A DNA stretch of 6,956 nt. Source: Ignavibacteria bacterium UBA6906 (lineage in GTDB: Bacteria; Bacteroidota; Ignavibacteria; UBA10030; UBA6906). The stretch spans positions 1 through 6,956 of the forward strand of contig DKBG01000243.1 in NCBI GenBank assembly GCA_002451155.1. Reading direction: 5' to 3'. Under the pieces are notes generated by a model. The model was not told the origin of the DNA and searched no databases. It saw nothing but the letters and a program-made list of their open reading frames with translations. A program made the position numbers and the translations under genes. Each line of letters opens with the position of its first letter. Position 1 is the stretch's first letter. This document shows, in pieces, positions 1 through 5,288 of this stretch.

Positions 1-377
1 TCGTCCCATGTAACCTCTACCCACCGCTCTTCACCACGGTTGTTCTTTCGCAGAAGCGGTGATCTCAGGCGATCGGGGTCGAAATGTGCCCCGATGCCGC
101 CGGTCCCCCGGGGACAGAGTCTGCCGTTGCTTAGAGGGTCGAGCGGGTTGCCTTCCACCTTCCACAGCTTTCCCTCCTCCACGTACGCAATGGCGCCGCA
201 TTTCCAGAAGCAGATGTCGCAGAAGGTGGGGACTGTTCGAACACCGGTCGTTCCGGTTTCCGGGACGCTGCCGGAGGAAATTGGTCCGCGCGCTTTTACC
301 GCTGCAGCGCCGGCGGCGACGATCCCGGCTGCAGCGCCGGAGATCTTGAGGAACTTTCTACGTGAAAGGGCGTTCAT
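1..377 (-). CDS. Molybdopterin oxidoreductase, Tat-exported, N-terminal 125 residues (truncated by window edge)
   Basis: This is the N-terminus of a catalytic subunit of the complex-iron-sulfur molybdoenzyme (DMSO reductase) superfamily. Seen: a twin-arginine signal (SRRKFLK at residues 5-11) followed by an Ala/Gly-rich hydrophobic stretch to about residue 27. The 4Fe-4S ligands are C53, C56, C60 and C88 (C-x2-C-x3-C-x27-C), in contexts CDICFWKCG and GRLCPRG. The phrase VEGNPLDPLS and the PDRLRSPLLR segment after the fourth cysteine are typical of the family. The CFWKCG style resembles polysulfide/thiosulfate-reductase-like (PsrA/PhsA) enzymes, but the substrate cannot be told from this fragment. 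Family members usually run to 700 residues or more, so most of the gene lies beyond position 1. The ATG at 377 is the earliest possible start, because an in-frame TGA sits two codons upstream. The SD site is weak. The cofactor would be bis-MGD, and the Tat signal implies a periplasmic site. Confidence 0.92.
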   Translation of the reverse strand, partial: MNALSRRKFLKISGAAAGIVAAGAAAVKARGPISSGSVPETGTTGVRTVPTFCDICFWKCGAIAYVEEGKLWKVEGNPLDPLSNGRLCPRGTGGIGAHFDPDRLRSPLLRKNNRGEERWVEVTWD

Positions 378-739
378 GAGTCAGGTCCGAGTGCTGTCAA
401 TACGCTGATGGAGATGTTCGTTACGTTCGGGCAGCCCGCAGGATCCTGATAGACCGTGCAGGTTCTCCGTTCATCCATCGTGCTGTCCAGAGAGTGTGCC
501 GGAAGGGCTCTGCTGTTCCAGCGGGGAGAAGAATGCAGCACAGCTCGAGCGCACAGGGCGAGGGTATTTCTGGATTTTCCCGCGGGGGAAACCACCCCCA
601 CACTCGTTCAGAAAGTCTCCCCGCGGAAAGAGACGGGTCAAGAATTTGGGCGGCCAGACCAATGGGGGCTAATCGTTCACGGGCGGGATTGGGAGACAGA
701 GGAGGCATCCTATTGTGCAAGAAAGCTGATGCTTTCATA

Positions 740-755
740 CGCAGATAATGTGCCA
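740..755 (-). promoter_or_regulatory. Candidate sigma54 (RpoN) -24/-12 promoter
   Basis: Read on the minus strand the site is TGGCACATTATCTGCG. The GG and GC dinucleotides have the invariant RpoN spacing, and it differs from the consensus TGGCAC-N5-TTGC at one position (C for the first T). It points toward the molybdoenzyme but would leave a leader of about 350 nt. Single RpoN-like matches occur by chance, so this is tentative. No rpoN or enhancer-binding protein gene is in the window. Confidence 0.3.
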
Positions 756-805
756 CCGGGAACAGCGTAAAAGTCGGCTTTTTTCTGGAGATTTGTTCGG
801 AAGAA

Positions 806-821
806 TTCCCATTTATGGGAA
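806..821. promoter_or_regulatory. 16-bp inverted repeat, possible operator
   Basis: TTCCCATTTATGGGAA is a perfect dyad with 7-bp arms and a 2-nt centre. It lies about 50-65 bp upstream of the sigma54-like site at 740-755. No T-run follows in either direction, which argues against a terminator and favours a dimeric-regulator binding site. The regulator is unknown. Confidence 0.35.
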
Positions 822-887
822 ACCGCGGCATGGAGGGGGGACGGCAGTTCCGGGGCTGGCTGGGCGAGTACTCGGTGAGAACGCAAC

Positions 888-910
888 GCGGCCGGCACTG
901 GGCCGGCCGC
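888..910 (-). terminator. GC-rich hairpin downstream of pntB
   Basis: Perfect 9-bp arms (GCGGCCGGC and GCCGGCCGC) flank a 5-nt loop, beginning about 29 nt past the pntB stop codon. Position and stem strength fit a transcription terminator for the pnt operon. The tract after the stem on the minus strand (GTTGCGTTCTC) is only partly U-rich, so termination may be imperfect, or the hairpin may mainly stabilise the mRNA 3' end. Confidence 0.5.
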
Positions 911-938
911 ACGGACGATGGCAGAGTGGGGTGGAGGT

Positions 939-2318
939 TTACTTCTTCAGGACCTGAATGATGCCCGTGATGGTCGCTTTCGCGTCGCCGAAGACCATCA
1001 TGGTTTTCTTGTCATAGAACAAATCGTTGTCTTCTCCGGCAAACCCCGGGTTAAGGCTCCGCTTGCAGACAAGAGTGGTGCGCGCCTGGTCGACGTTGAG
1101 GATCGGCATTCCGTAGAGCGGGCTCTCCTTTTTCGTGCGCGCAGCCGGGTTGACGACATCGTTTGCCCCGATGACAAGTGCGACGTCGGTACTCTGAAAG
1201 TCGTCGTTGATCTGGTCCATTTCCAGCAGGAGCTCATACGGCACGTTGGCTTCTGCCAGAAGCACGTTCATGTGTCCCGGCATCCGTCCGGCGACCGGAT
1301 GGATTGCGTAGCGAACGGAGACCCCTTTCCCGACGAGGATGCTGGCCATTTCCTGCAGGACGTGTTGTGCCTGCGCAACGGCGAGTCCATAGCCCGGCAC
1401 GATGATCACCGATTGCGCATTCTCCAGCATGAACGCCGCATCGTCAGCCGTATACCGAATAACCGTTCGCTGTTCCGTTGTCGTTGTCTGGCCTTCGTAG
1501 TCTGCGCCGACGCCGGCAAAAAGGACGTTGGCGAGGGACCTGTTCATCGCCTTGCACATGATGTTGGTCAGGATGATACCGGATGTCCCGACAAGGGTAC
1601 CGCTGATGATCAGGACATTGTTGGAGAGGAGAAACCCCGTTGCGGCTGCAGCCAGTCCGGAGTAGGAGTTCATCAGCGAGATGACCACCGGCATATCCGC
1701 GCCTCCGATCGGAATCACGCTTGTGACCCCGAGGATTGCGGAGAGTCCGATGATGGCGATCAGCAGGTACCATTGCGCCGGGTTGATTGTAAACAGCGCG
1801 ATCAGAGCGACGATTGCGAACAGTATCGCGGCGTTTGACTGTTTCTGGAACGAATAGAGAATCGGAGCGCCGCGCATCACGCCATGGAGTTTTGCGGCGG
1901 CCACCATACTGCCAACAAAGGTAACGACACCGATCAGCAAGCTCAGTCCGAGCATCACCAGAACGTCGGGAGCGTTGCCGGCGGTCTGGGATCCCATCCG
2001 GCCATATTCCGCATACGCCACCAGGGCTGAGGCGCCGCCGCCGAACCCGTTCAACACACCGACCATCTGGGGCATTGCCGTCATCTGGACTTTCCGCGCG
2101 AGAATCGTGCCGATGGCCGAACCGACCAGAAGACCGATAATGATGTAGGTGTAGTCGATGATGTTCTTGTCGCCAAGGGTGACAACGATGGCGATCAGCA
2201 TCCCGATCGCGCCGTAGAGGTTTCCCCGTCGGGCGGTTTTTGGGGAGCTCAGGAGTTTCAGGCCGAGAATGAACAGCGCTGAGGAGAGGAGATATGCGAA
2301 CGCGGCAAAGAGACTCAT
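939..2318 (-). CDS. pntB: NAD(P)+ transhydrogenase, beta subunit PntB
   Basis: PntB is the larger membrane subunit of proton-translocating transhydrogenase. It forms most of the proton path (domain II) and carries the NADP(H)-binding domain III, coupling proton entry to hydride transfer from NADH to NADP+. The 459 residues match the usual length. Roughly residues 1-270 are a series of hydrophobic helices, including GGADMPVV (D208) and MNSYSG (N217), family-conserved membrane residues. Domain III follows: PGYGLAVAQAQ (308-318), HPVAGRMPGHMNVLLAEA (340-357), GANDVVNPAA (384-393) and KRSLNPGFAG (419-428). The ATG lies 2 nt after the pntAB stop, with a G-rich SD-like stretch inside pntAB, consistent with coupled translation. 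Oddity: the position of the E. coli proton-path histidine (His91) is Asn90, in context VLNGFGGG. It is the last gene of the operon. Confidence 0.98.
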   Translation of the reverse strand: MSLFAAFAYLLSSALFILGLKLLSSPKTARRGNLYGAIGMLIAIVVTLGDKNIIDYTYIIIGLLVGSAIGTILARKVQMTAMPQMVGVLNGFGGGASALVAYAEYGRMGSQTAGNAPDVLVMLGLSLLIGVVTFVGSMVAAAKLHGVMRGAPILYSFQKQSNAAILFAIVALIALFTINPAQWYLLIAIIGLSAILGVTSVIPIGGADMPVVISLMNSYSGLAAAATGFLLSNNVLIISGTLVGTSGIILTNIMCKAMNRSLANVLFAGVGADYEGQTTTTEQRTVIRYTADDAAFMLENAQSVIIVPGYGLAVAQAQHVLQEMASILVGKGVSVRYAIHPVAGRMPGHMNVLLAEANVPYELLLEMDQINDDFQSTDVALVIGANDVVNPAARTKKESPLYGMPILNVDQARTTLVCKRSLNPGFAGEDNDLFYDKKTMMVFGDAKATITGIIQVLKK

Positions 2319-2320
2319 AG

Positions 2321-2638
2321 TCAGTTGCCCCGCCTGGTTTCTTCGGGCTTCGGTGATTTGTCCTGCTTGAACATTTCGAGCATGCGGTCCGTGACAAGGA
2401 ACCCGCCCACAACGTTGATGGTCGCCAGGATCACCGCGGCCATGCCGAGGTAGACGCTGAGTTCACCATGCCCCTCTCCGGCCGCAATGAGCGATCCGAC
2501 CAGGGTGATGCCCGAAATTGCGTTGGACCCGGACATGAGCGGAGTGTGCAGAAGCGGAGGGACTTTGCTGATCACTTCAATGCCCACAAAGGTGGCGAGG
2601 ATGAAGACATAGATGGAGAATACGAGGGCGTCGGTCAT
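2321..2638 (-). CDS. pntAB: NAD(P)+ transhydrogenase, small alpha-2 subunit PntAB
   Basis: This small membrane subunit corresponds to the C-terminal membrane part of the fused E. coli PntA. It contributes three or so helices to domain II of the transhydrogenase. It has 105 residues, normal for the split form. Hydrophobic helices run at about residues 4-22, 34-53 and 60-82, with the family signature KVPPLLHTPLMSGSNAISG at 25-43 and a polar C-terminal tail. Its ATG overlaps the pntAA stop (ATGA, 4-nt overlap). A strong SD, AAGGAG at 2651-2646, lies within the end of pntAA, 7 nt from the start. Family knowledge: in Thermus a proton-path histidine sits at position 42 of this subunit; here that position is Ser42. 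Confidence 0.97.
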   Translation of the reverse strand: MTDALVFSIYVFILATFVGIEVISKVPPLLHTPLMSGSNAISGITLVGSLIAAGEGHGELSVYLGMAAVILATINVVGGFLVTDRMLEMFKQDKSPKPEETRRGN

Positions 2639-3771
2639 GATTGTGCTCCTTCCTGCAGGGCCTGGCGCACGGCGTCGTTGACGATCTTTCCGTCGCGCGT
2701 GATGCAGCAGCCCCGGACGATTTCATCCGTGGTGTCTGAATTCGGATTTCCTTTTGGAAAAAGGTGAAGCAGGAGATTCGTGATGTTGCGTGCATACATC
2801 TGACTTGCGTCGGAGGGTATGCTTGCCGGGAGGTTCACCGGTCCGATGCAGGTCACACCTCCTTCGCGAACGGTTTCCCCGGGCCGGGTGAGCTCACAGT
2901 TTCCGCCCTGTTCCGCCGCGAGGTCGACGATAACGGAGCCGGGCTTCAGCAGCCGTACCATCTCCTTCGAAATGAGGATGGGTGCGCGCTTGCCGAACAC
3001 CTGGGCAGTACTGATCACCACGTCGACCTTTGGAAGCCTGGATGAGATGGCAGCCATCTCCTTCCTGATAAACTCTTCTGACATCTGGCGGGCGTAGCCT
3101 CCGGCTGTTTCAGCATCCTCGGCGATTTCCATTTCGATGAATGCTGCTCCCAGGCTTTTGACCTGTTCACGCACCGCGGGACGCGGGTCGAATGCTTCCA
3201 CTTTCGCACCCAGGCGTTTGGCAGTGGCGATTGCCTGTAGGCCGGCCACTCCGGCGCCGAGAACGAGGACCACGGCGGGGTGAACAGTCCCCGCGGCCGT
3301 CATGAGAAGAGGGAACATCTTCCCTATCGTGTCGGCCGCGAGAAGCACGGACTTGTATCCGGCCACGGTTGCCATAGAACTGAGGGCGTCCATGTTCTGT
3401 GCGCGCGTGATTCGGGGAACGTACTCCATGGCGTATGTCGTAATGTTTCGTTCCGCCATCGCGGAGACGAGAGCGCGATTGGATTGAGGAGCGAGCATCC
3501 CGATCCATATCGAACCCTGGCGAAGGAGTCCGGCGTCCGCCGGTGCCTGGACGCCGAGAATGATATCGGACTCACGGTAGAGTTCAGCGGTCTGTGTCAG
3601 GATTCGGGCGCCTTCTGCGGCGTACTGCTCGTCGGGGAAATGGGCGGCGAGTCCGGCGCCCGATTCGACCAGGATCTCATGGCCGTCCCGCTTGAGCTGT
3701 CGGATCACCGACGGGACTATGGCGACCCGGGTTTCCCGTGAATTCTGTTCTCTGGGAATGCCTACGTTCAT
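2635..3771 (-). CDS. pntAA: NAD(P)+ transhydrogenase, NAD(H)-binding alpha-1 subunit PntAA
   Basis: This soluble domain I subunit binds NAD(H) on the cytoplasmic face and passes hydride to NADP+ held on PntB. It has 378 residues, as usual for the split alpha-1 subunit. The N-terminal AlaDH/PNT domain opens with the typical MNVGIPRE and covers about residues 1-137. The NAD-binding Rossmann domain begins near 145, with the fingerprint LGAGVAGLQAI (171-181) and an acidic residue at the end of the second strand (D195 in FDPRP). The RQD-loop residues that contact nucleotide at the hydride-transfer site are present as R120, Q125 and D128. STAQVFGKRAPILI (254-267) and DLAAEQGGNCELT (283-295) are also family hallmarks. 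An alanine dehydrogenase is excluded by the following pntAB and pntB. The start matches the family N-terminus; the SD (GAAAGG) is about 12 nt upstream. First gene of the operon. Confidence 0.97.
   Translation of the reverse strand: MNVGIPREQNSRETRVAIVPSVIRQLKRDGHEILVESGAGLAAHFPDEQYAAEGARILTQTAELYRESDIILGVQAPADAGLLRQGSIWIGMLAPQSNRALVSAMAERNITTYAMEYVPRITRAQNMDALSSMATVAGYKSVLLAADTIGKMFPLLMTAAGTVHPAVVLVLGAGVAGLQAIATAKRLGAKVEAFDPRPAVREQVKSLGAAFIEMEIAEDAETAGGYARQMSEEFIRKEMAAISSRLPKVDVVISTAQVFGKRAPILISKEMVRLLKPGSVIVDLAAEQGGNCELTRPGETVREGGVTCIGPVNLPASIPSDASQMYARNITNLLLHLFPKGNPNSDTTDEIVRGCCITRDGKIVNDAVRQALQEGAQS
2646..2651 (-). promoter_or_regulatory. Ribosome binding site of pntAB
   Basis: AAGGAG on the minus strand, 7 nt before the pntAB ATG and inside the 3' end of pntAA. 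It supports the ATG that overlaps the pntAA stop codon. Confidence 0.75.
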
Positions 3772-3831
3772 GATTGGAGAAGACCTTTCAGGGTATCAGG
3801 GGTTTGGGAGCGCGCGCGAAATGAATTTCTA

Positions 3832-3860
3832 ATAATACGAAATTTCGGGCTGAACCTCAA
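3832..3860 (-). promoter_or_regulatory. Sigma70-type promoter of the pntAA-pntAB-pntB operon
   Basis: On the minus strand, TTGAGG (3860-3855; 4 of 6 to consensus) and TATTAT (3837-3832; 5 of 6) are separated by exactly 17 bp. Transcription would start near 3825, giving a leader of about 55 nt before the pntAA ATG. It is the best promoter match I found in the window and is correctly placed and oriented. Confidence 0.6.
3838..3847. promoter_or_regulatory. Palindrome inside the pnt promoter spacer, possible operator
   Basis: CGAAATTTCG is a perfect 10-bp palindrome between the -10 and -35 elements. A related dyad, GAAATGAATTTC (arms GAAAT/ATTTC, 3818-3829), overlaps the predicted transcription start with its centre 19 bp away. 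A protein bound to either would block RNA polymerase, so repressor control of pnt is plausible. The regulator is not identifiable from the sequence. Confidence 0.4.
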
Positions 3861-3877
3861 TACGGCGGGGTGTACAT

Positions 3878-3891
3878 GGGGAGATCTCCCC
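3878..3891. repeat. 14-bp perfect palindrome upstream of the pnt promoter
   Basis: GGGGAGATCTCCCC, centred about 25 bp upstream of the -35 element. It could be a binding site for a dimeric regulator or a small hairpin. No T-tract follows on the minus strand, which argues against an intrinsic terminator for the TonB-domain gene. Confidence 0.4.
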
Positions 3892-3927
3892 CGGTCCTTT
3901 CAGTGTCAGGGGAAAGGGGACGCAAGG

Positions 3928-3943
3928 AGATGACTGTCAAATC
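3928..3943 (-). repeat. 16-bp element shared with the sigma factor upstream region
   Basis: The minus strand reads GATTTGACAGTCATCT here and GATTTGACAGGCATCT at 5921-5906: 15 of 16 identical, same orientation, both intergenic. The upstream-region copy would contain the -35 of the sigma cassette promoter. At this copy no -10 follows at 17 bp, so a shared protein-binding site is as likely as a shared promoter. Chance similarity remains possible. Confidence 0.35.
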
Positions 3944-3960
3944 GCGTGGGATCCGCTCTG

Positions 3961-4794
3961 CTACCGGCTCACATGCCACGAAATTATTTTCCATTCCCTC
4001 CCACTCTTCTTCCATGTGACGGAATGGAAGCGTGGAGCGGATCCGTCAGGTGACTCTGTCTTCATGAGGATCAGCATCATGTCCGAACCAGCGTCGGTCT
4101 TCCCGGACAGGTTCTGGACGCGGCGTCCGCTCTCATCCGGGAATCCGTTCTCTTTCCCCCACGCTGCGATGGCCTTCGGCAGATGGATATAGCGGGTTCC
4201 ATCCACCAGGTATGCCGACGGATCGATTGCCTGCCGGAGACTGTCGAGCCGTCTTCCGGAGAGAATGTCTTCTGTGCTCGCGATCAGGGCGTAATAGTGT
4301 CCGGTCTCGGTCGGAGGCTTCTTTTTTTCAGCGATCTTGAATGCAAACGGAACGGAGACCCAGACAGCGATCGGTTTCCCCTTGAGTCTAGCCGGTTCAA
4401 ATTCAAATTGCCTCGCGGCATCCAGAGCCGCCTGGTTGAAGATCTCATTGTCGCTCTTGAGGATCTGGGCTTCCTGCACTTTTCCCTGCTCCGTGATCCA
4501 GAGCTTCACCCAGACTTTTCCCTCGATGCCTGCTTTCAGGGCGAGTTCCGGGTAATACGGTTCTGTCTTCTTTCTGATTACCGGTGCGCTTTCCGGCGTC
4601 AGGAAATCAGGCGGCGGTGTATCCTTGCGCACCGAATCCTTCCGTGTCTGTTGTTCCGTCGTCGGCGAGGACGGTTCGTGCGGGAACCAGAGTTCATGCG
4701 GATCGTTCGGGGATTTCGTGAACGAGACAGTCTGCGCGCGCGCAGTGAGCACGGCGATCAGACACGCTGCGGGGAGAAGGGTGGCGAGTTTCAT
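3961..4794 (-). CDS. Secreted TonB C-terminal-domain protein
   Basis: A 277-residue exported protein. A Sec signal peptide spans about residues 1-20 (cleavage likely after TARA or ARAQ). A Pro/Ser/Thr-rich linker runs to about 70. A TonB C-terminal domain covers about 80-154: YYPELALKAGIEGKVWVKLWI, then AALDAARQFEFEPARLKGKPI and a closing VSVPFAFKI. The remaining residues, about 165-277, end in SVTWKKSGREWKIISWHVSR, a pattern like the last strands of NTF2/SnoaL-like domains (tentative). Unlike true energy-transducing TonB it has no retained N-terminal membrane anchor, so it probably does not drive outer-membrane transport. Stand-alone TonB_C proteins of this kind are common in FCB bacteria and often have no known function. 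SD GAAAGGAG lies 6 nt before the ATG. It follows the anti-sigma gene by 27 nt and is probably the last gene of that cassette. Confidence 0.85.
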   Translation of the reverse strand: MKLATLLPAACLIAVLTARAQTVSFTKSPNDPHELWFPHEPSSPTTEQQTRKDSVRKDTPPPDFLTPESAPVIRKKTEPYYPELALKAGIEGKVWVKLWITEQGKVQEAQILKSDNEIFNQAALDAARQFEFEPARLKGKPIAVWVSVPFAFKIAEKKKPPTETGHYYALIASTEDILSGRRLDSLRQAIDPSAYLVDGTRYIHLPKAIAAWGKENGFPDESGRRVQNLSGKTDAGSDMMLILMKTESPDGSAPRFHSVTWKKSGREWKIISWHVSR

Positions 4795-4800
4795 GGCGTT

Positions 4801-4808
4801 CTCCTTTC
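4801..4808 (-). promoter_or_regulatory. Ribosome binding site of the TonB-domain gene
   Basis: GAAAGGAG on the minus strand, 6 nt before the ATG at 4794. It is a strong SD that fixes the start just before the signal peptide and shows that this organism uses canonical SD initiation. Confidence 0.8.
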
Positions 4809-4821
4809 AAATTCTTCCATG

Positions 4822-5268
4822 CTACTGTGCGTCCGCATGCGTGCCGCTGTATACTTCGATTTGCGGCATCCCGAAGATATAGACCACCTCCTGTTCGGGT
4901 GCCCGGGCAGGGCTGAGCCAGAGCCAGGCCGAGACAAGAGCGCTCAGGACAATCAGGGCGATTCCAGCGGCCACCGCCGGAAGGGGGACCCCCAGGCGTT
5001 GTTGCCAGAGCGAGGAGACGAGTCGACGGGCTTTCCCGCCGGAGCGCCCCGCCGGAAGCGCGATTGCGAGTACCCGTGCGTCGAGGTGCGGCGTGACACC
5101 AGGTTCCGGAATTCGTGCGATCATTCCCCGCATCCTGACCGAGGTTTGCAGGAACCTCCGGCATTCTTCGCAGTCCGCGATGTGGGAGAAGAACGATCCG
5201 GCTTCCTCTTCGGGAACAGCGTCATCGATAAATGCGCTGATCCCCTCCTGAATCTCCATGCAACTCAT
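4822..5268 (-). CDS. Zinc-finger anti-sigma factor, single-pass membrane protein
   Basis: A 148-residue anti-sigma factor expected to hold the ECF sigma factor encoded just upstream at the inner membrane. The N-terminal cytosolic domain shows the zf-HC2/ZAS metal site: H29-x3-C33-x2-C36 (SHIADCEECRRFL), with C3 as the likely fourth ligand. A membrane helix lies at about 97-118 (PAVAAGIALIVLSALVSAWLWL). Only about 30 residues follow on the outer side, too few for a separate sensory domain. Release could therefore depend on metal/redox chemistry at the zinc site or on proteolysis (family knowledge, not shown here). The start at 5268 is supported by SD GGGAGGAA, whose GGAGG core is 8 nt upstream; the second Met at codon 4 would lose C3. 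It sits 20 nt after the sigma gene and 27 nt before the TonB-domain gene. Confidence 0.9.
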   Translation of the reverse strand: MSCMEIQEGISAFIDDAVPEEEAGSFFSHIADCEECRRFLQTSVRMRGMIARIPEPGVTPHLDARVLAIALPAGRSGGKARRLVSSLWQQRLGVPLPAVAAGIALIVLSALVSAWLWLSPARAPEQEVVYIFGMPQIEVYSGTHADAQ

Positions 5269-5274
5269 CGTAGA

Positions 5275-5282
5275 TTCCTCCC
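5275..5282 (-). promoter_or_regulatory. Ribosome binding site of the anti-sigma gene
   Basis: GGGAGGAA on the minus strand, in the 20-nt gap after the sigma factor stop. It decides in favour of the first ATG (5268) over the ATG three codons later. Confidence 0.75.
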
Positions 5283-5288
5283 GTTCAT

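Larger units (their letters stand above)
378..938. other. Long intergenic region without a convincing gene
   Basis: About 560 bp separate pntB from the molybdoenzyme. Open frames exist here on both strands, but their translations are rich in Arg, Ser, Pro and Cys, lack recognisable domains and have no good SD sites, so I call none. Contents visible on inspection: a GC-rich hairpin at 888-910, a 16-bp dyad at 806-821, a sigma54-like site at 740-755 on the minus strand, and two weaker dyads around CCGCGG (576-591 and 615-634). A short open frame at 374-478 on the minus strand stops in an ATGA overlap with the molybdoenzyme start. The density of dyads suggests a regulated leader or promoter region for the downstream reductase. 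This is inference. Confidence 0.6.
3772..3960 (-). other. Intergenic region with the pnt operon control elements
   Basis: This 189-bp spacer between the TonB-domain gene and pntAA holds the promoter at 3832-3860, two related GAAAT/ATTTC dyads (3818-3829 and 3838-3847) and a 14-bp palindrome (3878-3891). It also holds an imperfect direct repeat (3784-3802 and 3896-3912) and a TTGACAG-containing element (3928-3943) that recurs upstream of the sigma factor gene. No convincing U-tailed terminator for the upstream cassette was found, so read-through into pnt is possible. Confidence 0.6.

Noticed and set aside
394..400. TTGACA as a -35 element for the molybdoenzyme gene
   Set aside because: It lies less than 25 nt before the start codon, so a -10 at 17 bp would fall within the coding start; it cannot serve that gene.
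40..408. A 122-codon plus-strand open frame at the left edge
   Set aside because: It is antisense to the clear Tat signal and 4Fe-4S motif of the molybdoenzyme, which runs off the window and so is easily missed.
421..912. A 163-codon minus-strand open frame in the long intergenic region
   Set aside because: Pro/Arg/Ser/Cys-rich low-plausibility protein, no SD, no recognisable motif, and it would begin inside the pntB terminator hairpin.
918..1838. A 306-codon plus-strand open frame opposite pntB
   Set aside because: The translation is Asp/Arg/His-rich and low in hydrophobic pattern, the typical shadow of a membrane-protein gene; pntB is unambiguous on the other strand.
1444..2412. A 322-codon minus-strand open frame in another frame across pntB and pntAB
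   Set aside because: The Arg/Asp-rich translation without domains overlaps two certain transhydrogenase genes in a different frame.
3857..3877. Six-codon leader-peptide-like frame (ATG to TGA, MYTPPY) upstream of pntAA
   Set aside because: It ends at the -35 element of the predicted pnt promoter, so it would lie outside the pnt transcript, and its SD spacing is poor.
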